Shown here: positions 1 to 6,630 of the stretch, piece after piece | Numbering within the stretch: position 1 is the stretch's first letter | Layout: every line of letters starts with the position of its first letter | NCBI GenBank assembly: GCA_051008895.1 | Contig: JBPCXI010000047.1 | Location: 1-61,410 of the forward strand | Source: SMWD01 sp051008895 | GTDB lineage: Bacteria > Pseudomonadota > Gammaproteobacteria > Steroidobacterales > GCA-2729495 | Length of the DNA: 61,410 nucleotides | Direction: 5' to 3' | Position numbers and translations under genes: made by a program | The notes under the pieces: generated by a model | Databases searched by the model: none | The model's input: only the letters and a program-made list of their open reading frames with translations | Told to the model about the DNA's origin: nothing

Positions 1-902
1 ATCGGGGCTGACACCATGCTGACGCCGCTCATGATCGCGAACATGATGCCGAAACGCGCCATCGAGTCGCCCGGATTCAGGCCCATGCCGCGACCGTCCT
101 GAATGGCCCACAGCGAGAAAAACAGACCCTTGATGACGAGGTCGGCGCGCGCCGCGAACGAACCCGCGTACGCCAGCGCAATACGCGGGTTGCGTGCCGC
201 AAGAAACCCTGCTTTGTACAAACGGGCGACCGGCGGGCGCTCGTGCTTCGCCACCGGCGTGCCGGGCGCGAGACCGAGCTGCGCGATGACGATCGTGACG
301 AACGCCATCCCCGCCGCGAACAGGTACATCGCCGTGCCGCCCGCAATCGCATCCTGGCCCCGATCCATCAACAGCGATGGAATACGCGCGACCGCATTGG
401 CGATGAAAATCGTCCCGAGCGTATTGAACACCGCGGTAATGCCGACCATCAGGCCGCGCGAGTCCTCGCGCGGATAGTCGCTCGTCAGTGTCGCCATCGT
501 CCCGGCACTCGCCGCCATACCAACCGCGAAGATCAACCGGAAGGCCAGCAGTTCCTCGTAAGTCCGTGCGAACGGTGCCAGTCCGAAACCGAGTCCGATG
601 AAAAACATCCCGATCAGGTAGACGGGGCGCCGGCCGATACGATCGGCCAGGATGCCGAACGGATTGAACAGCAGGATCGCAACGATCTCGACCCAGAAAG
701 AGATCTCGCCTGACACCGTGCCCTGCTGGCCGCGCGGTATGCCGAGGTGCTCGGTGAGCAGATAGCCCTGCAACAGGCTCGAACCGCTGAGCAGCGCGAT
801 CGTGACGAACGCGGCCCACCACTTGGTCCATACGTTGACGCGGGTGACACCCGGCGCGAGCCAGATTGGCCCCACGCGCAGACTGGTCTCGGGTGTACTC
901 AT
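1..902 (-). CDS. MFS transporter, C-terminus cut by window edge
   Basis: Inner-membrane transporter of the major facilitator superfamily; about 300 residues are visible and the C-terminal half runs off the left edge. A short hydrophilic N-terminus precedes the first helix, and the loop 2-3 MFS signature is visible as ADRIGRRPVYLIG from residue 86. Further alternating hydrophobic helices follow. The ATG at 900-902 lies 15 bases after the stop of the GST gene, so the two are probably co-transcribed, which hints at import or export of a substrate that the GST also handles. The substrate cannot be read from the sequence. Confidence 0.85.
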   Translation of the reverse strand, partial: MSTPETSLRVGPIWLAPGVTRVNVWTKWWAAFVTIALLSGSSLLQGYLLTEHLGIPRGQQGTVSGEISFWVEIVAILLFNPFGILADRIGRRPVYLIGMFFIGLGFGLAPFARTYEELLAFRLIFAVGMAASAGTMATLTSDYPREDSRGLMVGITAVFNTLGTIFIANAVARIPSLLMDRGQDAIAGGTAMYLFAAGMAFVTIVIAQLGLAPGTPVAKHERPPVARLYKAGFLAARNPRIALAYAGSFAARADLVIKGLFFSLWAIQDGRGMGLNPGDSMARFGIMFAIMSGVSMVSAP

Positions 903-917
903 CGTTGCTGCCGGCGC

Positions 918-1499
918 TCAGGCGGCAGGGGGCGCCTTGACCTGCGTCTCGATGAAGCCTTTCAGCGCCTCCATCCGCTGCCGCCACGCGAGCACGTTCG
1001 GGTAGTTCGCGTAGTCGAGCTGGCGGCCGAGCTTCGTCATCAGGTACGGCGCGAGTGCGAAATCGACGACCGTCATCGCGCCAAGCACGTATTCCTTGCC
1101 CGCAAGCTGCGGTTCGAGAACGTCGAGCAGCGGCAGAAGCGTGTCGAAGTCTTTCACCTCGGCGGTCTTCAGCGCCCCCATCGCCGGCATCAGGTGGCAA
1201 CTCTGCCAATGCAGCCAGCGATCGACGTCGGCACGCGCCTCGATGCCCTCGGGAAGGACCTGCGTGTCCGGAAACTTCGCCGCGAGATAGGTCAGGATCG
1301 CATTCGACTCCCAGAGTTTCAGATCACCGTCGACCAGGGCCGGAACCTTGCGCATCGGGTTAATTGCGAAGTACTCATCGGTCTTCGTGTCTCCCTTGCG
1401 GAAATTGACGTGAAATACCTCGACCGGCAGGTCGAAGTGTTTGACGAACGCCTCGACTTTGCGATTGTTCGGCGTGATCGTGAATGAATACAGCAACAC
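918..1499 (-). CDS. Glutathione S-transferase family protein
   Basis: A 193-residue cytosolic GST. The N-terminal thioredoxin-like half opens LLYSFTITPNNRKVE, has the cis-proline segment MRKVPALVDGD and the glutathione-binding ESNAILTYLA (Glu-Ser pair). The rest is the helical C-terminal domain, with the conserved TVVDFALAPYL capping-box region. The start is GTG (1497-1499), supported by a strong AAGGAGG ribosome-binding site 8 bases upstream. It is upstream of, and probably co-transcribed with, the MFS gene. Likely role: conjugation or isomerisation of an electrophile; substrate unknown. Confidence 0.9.
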   Translation of the reverse strand: MLLYSFTITPNNRKVEAFVKHFDLPVEVFHVNFRKGDTKTDEYFAINPMRKVPALVDGDLKLWESNAILTYLAAKFPDTQVLPEGIEARADVDRWLHWQSCHLMPAMGALKTAEVKDFDTLLPLLDVLEPQLAGKEYVLGAMTVVDFALAPYLMTKLGRQLDYANYPNVLAWRQRMEALKGFIETQVKAPPAA

Positions 1500-1737
1500 T
1501 GTCGGGCCTCCTTGTTATTGTTCCCCGGCCGACTCTGCACCGTTGTACCAGAAGGTCTCGCCGTTGTCCTGCCGCGACTCATCGACGAGGCGAAGCATGG
1601 ATGACTCCGCTATAGTTATTCTGTCGGCGCGCAAAGTATTCTGGTCAATACGCGCGCGGCCGATGCGGATTGTTGAACTCGTGTCCGCGCCGTAGACTCG
1701 CCGCCGGGTCCGCGCCGGGCCAGGACGAATCAGAGCC

Positions 1738-2751
1738 ATGAAACACACAGTCACCCGGCGTCGGCTGCTGGCGGCAACCCCCGCCGTCATCGCCGCGCCA
1801 TACCTCAACGCCTGCGGCGGAAGCGAAGAATTGCCGCTGCCGCCGGACCTGCCGATCGGGCCGTTCGGGGCCGATTCGACCGCCGAAGAGGTCACGGCCG
1901 GCGTGGATCTGACCGGCACGACCGCGCTCGTCACCGGCTGCAACTCCGGCATCGGCTACGAGACGATGCGCGTACTCGCGCTCCGCGGCGCGCACGTATT
2001 CGGATCTGGGCGGACGCTGCAGAAAGCCGCCGACGCCTGCGCGAGCGTCGCAGGGCGCGCGACGCCGATCGTCATCGAATTGACGGACTTCCCGTCGATC
2101 GTAGCGGCCGCCGATGCGGTGCGCGCCGAGGTGGACTCGCTGGACATGCTGATCTGCAACGCCGGCGTGATGGAATTGCCGCAGCTCGAGCAGATCAACG
2201 GCATCGAGAAACAATTCGTCGTCAACCACCTGGGTCATTTCATTCTCGTCAATCAGCTGCTGCCTCAGCTCGTCGCGGCACCGCAGGGACGCGTCGTCGT
2301 TGTCAGCAGCGGCTCCTCGATTCGCAACGCGCCCGCTGCGGGTATCGAATTCGACAACCTGTCAGGCGAGCGTAACTACGATCCGGGCACGGCCTATGGC
2401 CAGTCGAAACTCGCGAATGTGCTGTTCACGCTGGAACTGGCCGACAGGCTGCAGGGCACTGCCGCGACGGCCAACGTGCTCCGGCCGGGCGTCATCCCCA
2501 CGAATCTCGGCCGGCATATGCCGCGCTGGAAGACGCTGACACTCGAAACGGTCGGCAAACTGTTTACGAAAACAATCCCGCAGGGCGCAGCCACGAGCTG
2601 CTATGTCGCGACCGCACCGGCGCTGAAGAACGTCAATGGCCGTTTCTTTAATCATTGTAATCCGCACCGACCCGGCGGGCATACCGAAGACCGCGAGATG
2701 GCGAGTCGGCTGTGGCAAGTGTCGACAGAACTGACAGCCGGGTACCTCTGA
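1738..2751 (+). CDS. Exported short-chain dehydrogenase/reductase
   Basis: A 337-residue SDR with an N-terminal export signal. The signal has a TRRRLLAA twin-arginine-like motif and then LNAC, which fits a lipobox. The Rossmann domain follows a linker: nucleotide-binding TGCNSGIG at about residue 67, NAG motif (CNAGVM), catalytic serine in VVVSSGSS, and YGQSK (Tyr and Lys of the active site). All catalytic elements are intact. NAD(P)-dependent SDRs are normally cytosolic, so an exported one would have to be folded and loaded with cofactor before Tat export. The stop overlaps the spacer to the next gene by one base, so the two SDR-fold genes form an operon. Confidence 0.85.
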   Translation: MKHTVTRRRLLAATPAVIAAPYLNACGGSEELPLPPDLPIGPFGADSTAEEVTAGVDLTGTTALVTGCNSGIGYETMRVLALRGAHVFGSGRTLQKAADACASVAGRATPIVIELTDFPSIVAAADAVRAEVDSLDMLICNAGVMELPQLEQINGIEKQFVVNHLGHFILVNQLLPQLVAAPQGRVVVVSSGSSIRNAPAAGIEFDNLSGERNYDPGTAYGQSKLANVLFTLELADRLQGTAATANVLRPGVIPTNLGRHMPRWKTLTLETVGKLFTKTIPQGAATSCYVATAPALKNVNGRFFNHCNPHRPGGHTEDREMASRLWQVSTELTAGYL

Positions 2752-2752
2752 A

Positions 2753-3658
2753 TTGCAGCGCGTCCTTGTCACCGGCGGCACCGGATTCATCGGGCGCGCG
2801 TTGTGCCGGTACTTGCTCGACAAGGGTTACCGGCTGACGGTGCTGACGCGAGATACGCGCCAGCCGGGCCTGCTCGACAATATCGCGCTGCGCTACGTGT
2901 CGGCTCTCGATGACATCACCGGCGGTCAGGAAATCGACTGTATCGTCAACCTCGCCGGCGAGCCGCTGAACAGCGGGCGGTGGAATACGCGACTGAAAGA
3001 AGAATTCGTGTCCAGCCGAGTGGACACGACCCGGGCGCTGACCGAGTGGTCGTCGCGGCAGGCCGAGCCGCCGCGTGTATTGATCTCGGCGTCGGCGGTC
3101 GGCTGGTACGGCCATCACGACGATGCGACACTGACTGAGAACAGCGCGGCGCATGACGGCTTCTCACATCGCCTCTGTGAGGCCTGGGAACAGGCTGCAC
3201 GCGCCGGGTCCGAACTCGGCATGCGCGTCGTCTGTCTGCGGATCGGCCTGGTACTGGGCGGCGACGGCGGCCCGCTGCCGGAGATGCTGCCGGCGTTCCG
3301 TCTGGGCGCGGGCGGGCCGATGGGCTCCGGGCGTCAGTACTGGAGCTGGATTCATCGCACCGACCTGGTCAGGCTGATCGAGTTCGCGCTGGACTACCCG
3401 GGGCTGAACGGCGCGGTCAATGCGACCGCGCCGAACCCGCTCGCACAACGGGATTTCGCAAAAACTCTGGGCCACGTATTACGCCGGCCCGCATTTGCGC
3501 CGCTGCCCGCGTTCGCGGCACGCATGATGCTCGGCGAATTCGCCGATGAACTGCTGCTCAACGGCCAGCGCGTGATACCGGAGAAAGCGACGTTCCACGG
3601 CTTCGAATTCGAGTTCCCGCAACTCGCGCCCGCGCTGCACGAAATCCTCGACAAATAA
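2753..3658 (+). CDS. TIGR01777-family epimerase (YfcH/SDR39U1-like)
   Basis: A 301-residue atypical extended SDR. It has the N-terminal nucleotide-binding motif TGGTGFIG, a family-typical SASAVGWYG segment with the catalytic Tyr region, and the C-terminal DUF1731-like tail (GQRVIPEKATFHGF). The start is TTG at 2753, one base after the upstream SDR stop, which implies translational coupling. E. coli YfcH is the nearest well-known relative; its reaction is not established. Cytosolic, no signal peptide. Confidence 0.88.
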   Translation: MQRVLVTGGTGFIGRALCRYLLDKGYRLTVLTRDTRQPGLLDNIALRYVSALDDITGGQEIDCIVNLAGEPLNSGRWNTRLKEEFVSSRVDTTRALTEWSSRQAEPPRVLISASAVGWYGHHDDATLTENSAAHDGFSHRLCEAWEQAARAGSELGMRVVCLRIGLVLGGDGGPLPEMLPAFRLGAGGPMGSGRQYWSWIHRTDLVRLIEFALDYPGLNGAVNATAPNPLAQRDFAKTLGHVLRRPAFAPLPAFAARMMLGEFADELLLNGQRVIPEKATFHGFEFEFPQLAPALHEILDK

Positions 3659-3948
3659 TCGTCACCCCAGATCGATTTCATTCATTCTGTTAAATCGCAG
3701 AGCCTGCATGGCGACTGCGCGACGTCGTTGGCGATCTTTTCGTCAGTTAATTGGCGAAAAGGCGAATCCAGTCACGGCAATTGCAACCGATTCTGCCTAG
3801 TATTCATTTCGCAGCCGGTAGTCTGCCAATCGTTTGACGGCAGGCATTGGGAATACCGGTAAGGGATCGGGTGGCCGCTCGCGCGGGCCATCGCATTGTT
3901 GTTAAGAGATTGGGTTGTTGAGAAATTGGGTTGTTGAGGGTTCGGATG
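3659..3948. other. Intergenic region, no gene seen
   Basis: About 290 bases between the YfcH-like gene and the first pilin-like gene. AT content is higher around 3720-3790 and 3895-3935, as expected of a promoter region. I see no credible coding sequence and no clear terminator. The only distinct structure is a short tandem repeat just before the pilin start, listed separately. Confidence 0.6.
3905..3936 (+). repeat. 16-bp tandem duplication in pilin leader
   Basis: Two adjacent 16-bp units, AGAGATTGGGTTGTTG and AGAAATTGGGTTGTTG, differ at one base. They end at the GAGGG ribosome-binding site of the following gene. This may be a slippage duplication or a pair of regulator half-sites; nothing distinguishes the two. 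Confidence 0.7.
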
Positions 3949-4503
3949 ATGAAACTGACTAGAATTTTCGCTGGCGCGGTCGCGTCGGCACTCGTAATTA
4001 TGCCGTCGCTGACCGTGGCGGACTCGCAATTGTCGATCGGCGGCGCCGGCACAACGGCGCAGGCGAATCTCGATTTCCGGATTACGATTCCGAGCTTCGT
4101 GTATTTTCAGATCGGTTCGGCCGGCAGCGTTGACCGCGTCGATTACGACCTGAACGTCGGCCCGGTGCAGCCCGGCTCGGGCGGCCCGATCGCCGCCACC
4201 GGCGGTGTCGCCGACGGCGCAGACGGCTCACTGAGCGTCATTCTCGCGACAAATGCGGCCAGCGTCAGCATCGCGGCATCAGGCGGTAACCTGACGAGCG
4301 GCGCAGATACACTGCCGTTCGACGATATCAGCGCGGCCGACACGGGCACTATCACGGTGCCGGACTTCGGCACGACGGTCACGCCGTTTGCGCCGGGCGG
4401 ATTCAGCCTGACGGACACATGGTCGTACACGTATGACAACACGTCCGTGTACGCCGCTGGTATCTATGACGGTCGGGCGACGTACACGATCACCGTTCTG
4501 TAA
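3949..4503 (+). CDS. Exported pilin-like subunit 1
   Basis: A 184-residue secreted protein with a Sec signal peptide (hydrophobic stretch ending LTVA, about 24 residues). The mature part is rich in Gly, Ala, Ser, Thr and Asp with alternating beta-strand patterns. It ends in YAAGIYDGRATYTITVL, which resembles the C-terminal strand of CsuA/spore-coat-U-like chaperone-dependent subunits. The next gene encodes a relative with the same ending. ATG 3949 is preferred to ATG 3946 because GAGGG (3936-3940) lies 8 bases upstream. It heads the 3949-6448 run that also encodes a PapD-like chaperone, so it is probably a surface-fibre subunit. Confidence 0.65.
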   Translation: MKLTRIFAGAVASALVIMPSLTVADSQLSIGGAGTTAQANLDFRITIPSFVYFQIGSAGSVDRVDYDLNVGPVQPGSGGPIAATGGVADGADGSLSVILATNAASVSIAASGGNLTSGADTLPFDDISAADTGTITVPDFGTTVTPFAPGGFSLTDTWSYTYDNTSVYAAGIYDGRATYTITVL

Positions 4504-4530
4504 GAGCGTAACTTTTCGTGTCGGGAAACC

Positions 4531-4579
4531 TACCCCGGCCATGCGAGATGACCTAAGATCGCTTGGCCGGGGTATTTTT
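4531..4579 (+). terminator. Terminator or attenuator abutting a start codon
   Basis: A perfect 11-bp stem, TACCCCGGCCA (4531-4541) with TGGCCGGGGTA (4564-4574), has a 22-base loop and is followed by TTTTT (4575-4579). It has the form of an intrinsic terminator after pilin subunit 1. The next gene's ATG begins at 4580, directly after the T-run, so the stem's GGGG is also the only Shine-Dalgarno-like sequence for that gene. Confidence 0.7.
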
Positions 4580-5140
4580 ATGCGCCAGATTCCGACGATT
4601 CTGATTCTCTGCGCGATCGCTGCGTGGCTGCCTTCCAATGCGGACGCGGTGGAGATCCGGATAAATCGAACCACCCCATTCGTGTACATTCAGGTGGGCC
4701 ACGGCGACCTGCGGCGCAGGGGCCTGTTCGGTCGTCCATCCAACCTGATCGATGAAGTCAGTTTCACGTTCCCGGTCGGAGTTCAGCCCGGCGATGGCAC
4801 GCCGATAGTCGGTACGCCGGTGATCCCGGTCGCATTACTCGGACTCAGCGCGGGCAATCAGACGAATTTCCACGTTACCGTCAACTCGTCAGCACCACTG
4901 ATCAACGAATTCGGCGACAGCCTCCCATTTTCGGAGATTGGCTGGATCACCCGCGACGGTGACATCCCGGCCGGCCAGTTCGACGAGTCGGCCAGTCAGT
5001 TCCTGATGAGCTACACCTTCGCGCCGACTAACCGGGGTCGCGGGGTGATCGACTACCTGACCTTCAGCTATGCCAACGCGCTAATCTATCCGGCGGGGAC
5101 CTACACGGGTCGCGTGACCTATACGGTGACGGAGTTATGA
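4580..5140 (+). CDS. Exported pilin-like subunit 2
   Basis: A 186-residue secreted protein with a Sec signal peptide (MRQIPTILILCAIAAW, cleavage near ADA). The mature protein shares with subunit 1 an early FVYIQVG segment, a central SLPFSEI/TLPFDDI-like stretch and the ending YPAGTYTGRVTYTVTEL, so the two are paralogues. This ending again suggests a donor-strand-type subunit. An in-frame extension to 4433 exists but would overlap subunit 1 and bury the signal peptide, so ATG 4580 is chosen. The stop overlaps the next start (ATGA). Confidence 0.65.
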   Translation: MRQIPTILILCAIAAWLPSNADAVEIRINRTTPFVYIQVGHGDLRRRGLFGRPSNLIDEVSFTFPVGVQPGDGTPIVGTPVIPVALLGLSAGNQTNFHVTVNSSAPLINEFGDSLPFSEIGWITRDGDIPAGQFDESASQFLMSYTFAPTNRGRGVIDYLTFSYANALIYPAGTYTGRVTYTVTEL

Positions 5141-5649
5141 AGGCCGTCTACCCGACGTTCGCCCTGCTGCTCACGCTGATGCTGACGCCGCCGGCAATGG
5201 CCCAGCGCTTTGCACTCGACGACTCGCTGTCGCCGCGCCAGGTCTACGACCTGGATCTGGGCTGGGGACCGCAGGAGATCATGCGATCGGTCAACGCGTT
5301 GCTCACCGATCAGGACCCGAGCCTGCCGCCGATTACCGGTTACCTGCCGGGCGTGGATATCCGGCTCGACACACGCGCCTACGTAGGCAAAACGGTGCGC
5401 ATCTACCTGCGTCTTCCGACCACAATGCCCGGCGCCGACTCCGTTGGCGACATCGAGCTGAGCTGGCGTGCGAACGATCTGCTGCTGGACGGCAGCGTCA
5501 GCCCGGGTCAGGAGGCGCTGCTGTTCGAGGGTACTGTCGACGGGCCGGTCACCGGCGGCGTGCTGAATTTCAGTATCGCGATCGGCGCCGGCGGCGTCCG
5601 GCAGAGATTCAACCTGGAACCAATCTATGAAATCGAAATCATTTCCTAG
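5137..5649 (+). CDS. Small exported protein of the pilin-like cluster
   Basis: A 170-residue protein with a clear signal peptide (cleavage after PPAMA). I do not recognise the family. The mature part begins QRFALDDSLSPRQVYDLDLGWGP and looks beta-rich, with a possible chaperone- or subunit-like immunoglobulin pattern in its second half. It overlaps the upstream pilin-like gene by 4 bases and the downstream chaperone gene by 23 bases, so it is translationally coupled to both. A tip adaptor or an accessory assembly protein is possible from position only. Confidence 0.6.
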   Translation: MKAVYPTFALLLTLMLTPPAMAQRFALDDSLSPRQVYDLDLGWGPQEIMRSVNALLTDQDPSLPPITGYLPGVDIRLDTRAYVGKTVRIYLRLPTTMPGADSVGDIELSWRANDLLLDGSVSPGQEALLFEGTVDGPVTGGVLNFSIAIGAGGVRQRFNLEPIYEIEIIS

Positions 5650-6448
5650 CACCGCGCTGTTGTGCCTTTGCACCGCGCTCGCCGGTACGGCCGCGGCCGC
5701 GAATTTCGGCGCCGGCATATCGCCGACGAAATTCGAGCTGCGCGCCGAGGCCGGCGCGACCCTGCGGGACACGGTCACGATACTGAACGCGAACGACGAC
5801 ACCGCGGAGTTCGCGCTGCGCACCGCCGACTGGTCGCTGAACGACATGCAGGGCGTCGAATACGTCGAGGACGCGCTGGCGGAAAACAGCTGTCGTCCGT
5901 GGGTAAAACTCGAACGCCGCACGCTGCGGATCCCGCCAGGAGTACAGAAGCGCTATCGATTCGAGGTGCACGTTCCGGACGACGCTCCGGTCGGCCTGTG
6001 CAAGTTTGCGATCCTGATCGAGCCGGCCGAATCGGAGATGGCGGGCGTCGGCGCCAACCGCGAGATCCGTTTTCCGGTGGTCGGTCGCTATGCCGTGACC
6101 GTATACGTCACGATCGGCGATGCGCAGCCCGAGATCGAATATCTCGGCCTTGGCGAGAAGCAGGTCGGAAAACTCAGGCTGCCGACGCTGGAGTTACGCA
6201 ACACCGGCAACACGTACGACCGCACGTTCGGTCAGGCGACCGCAACCGACGCGGCAGGCAAACGCCACCGCCTCGTCGCGTCGTCGTTCCCCGTCCTGCC
6301 GGGCCGCACGGAAAGCATCCTGCTCGCGCTCGAACAGGATCGCAGCCGGGACGAGCCGGTATCGATCGAATATCCGCTGACGCTGTCGGGCCGGTTCGAG
6401 ATTGGTGGGCGGACGATTCGGTTGGATGGGGAAAGCTGGGGCGACTAG
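5627..6448 (+). CDS. PapD-like periplasmic chaperone
   Basis: A 273-residue periplasmic protein with a signal peptide (cleavage near AAA-NFGAG). Residues about 30-150 read as the first immunoglobulin-like domain of a pilus chaperone: an ISPTKFEL strand, VTILNANDDTAEF, then RTLRIPPGVQKRYRFEV, typical of the conserved F-G strand region. The second domain (LRLPTLELRNTGNTY onward) is another beta sandwich. It is longer than typical PapD proteins (roughly 230 residues). Its coupling to the pilin-like genes suggests it folds and escorts those subunits. Confidence 0.75.
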   Translation: MKSKSFPSTALLCLCTALAGTAAAANFGAGISPTKFELRAEAGATLRDTVTILNANDDTAEFALRTADWSLNDMQGVEYVEDALAENSCRPWVKLERRTLRIPPGVQKRYRFEVHVPDDAPVGLCKFAILIEPAESEMAGVGANREIRFPVVGRYAVTVYVTIGDAQPEIEYLGLGEKQVGKLRLPTLELRNTGNTYDRTFGQATATDAAGKRHRLVASSFPVLPGRTESILLALEQDRSRDEPVSIEYPLTLSGRFEIGGRTIRLDGESWGD

Positions 6449-6470
6449 CGACGAGTAGTACGCGCCCAGA

Positions 6471-6572
6471 ATTTTTGAGATGTCTTTTCTGAGACACGCC
6501 GTGAATACATCCCTGTAGGCTCGGGCGCGGCGTCCCTGCCGCGCACGGTCTCAGAAAAGACATCTCAAAAAT
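6471..6572. repeat. Long palindromic element with 25-bp perfect arms
   Basis: Arms 6471-6495 (beginning ATTTTTGAGATG) and 6548-6572 are perfect inverted copies over 25 bases and flank a 52-base core. The core has its own hairpin, GCGCGGC/GCCGCGC, around GTCCCT. The element sits between convergent genes and can serve as a bidirectional terminator (T-run in each direction). The layout resembles a mobile palindromic unit or a small MITE, but no target-site duplication is obvious. Confidence 0.8.
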
Positions 6573-6630
6573 CCCGGTCGCTGGACCAACGGTCGATCAA
6601 TCCACTCGCTAGATCGCGACGTCCGCGGCG

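Noticed and set aside
4433..4579. N-terminal extension of pilin-like subunit 2
   Set aside because: Overlaps subunit 1 and the terminator stem and would bury the signal peptide.
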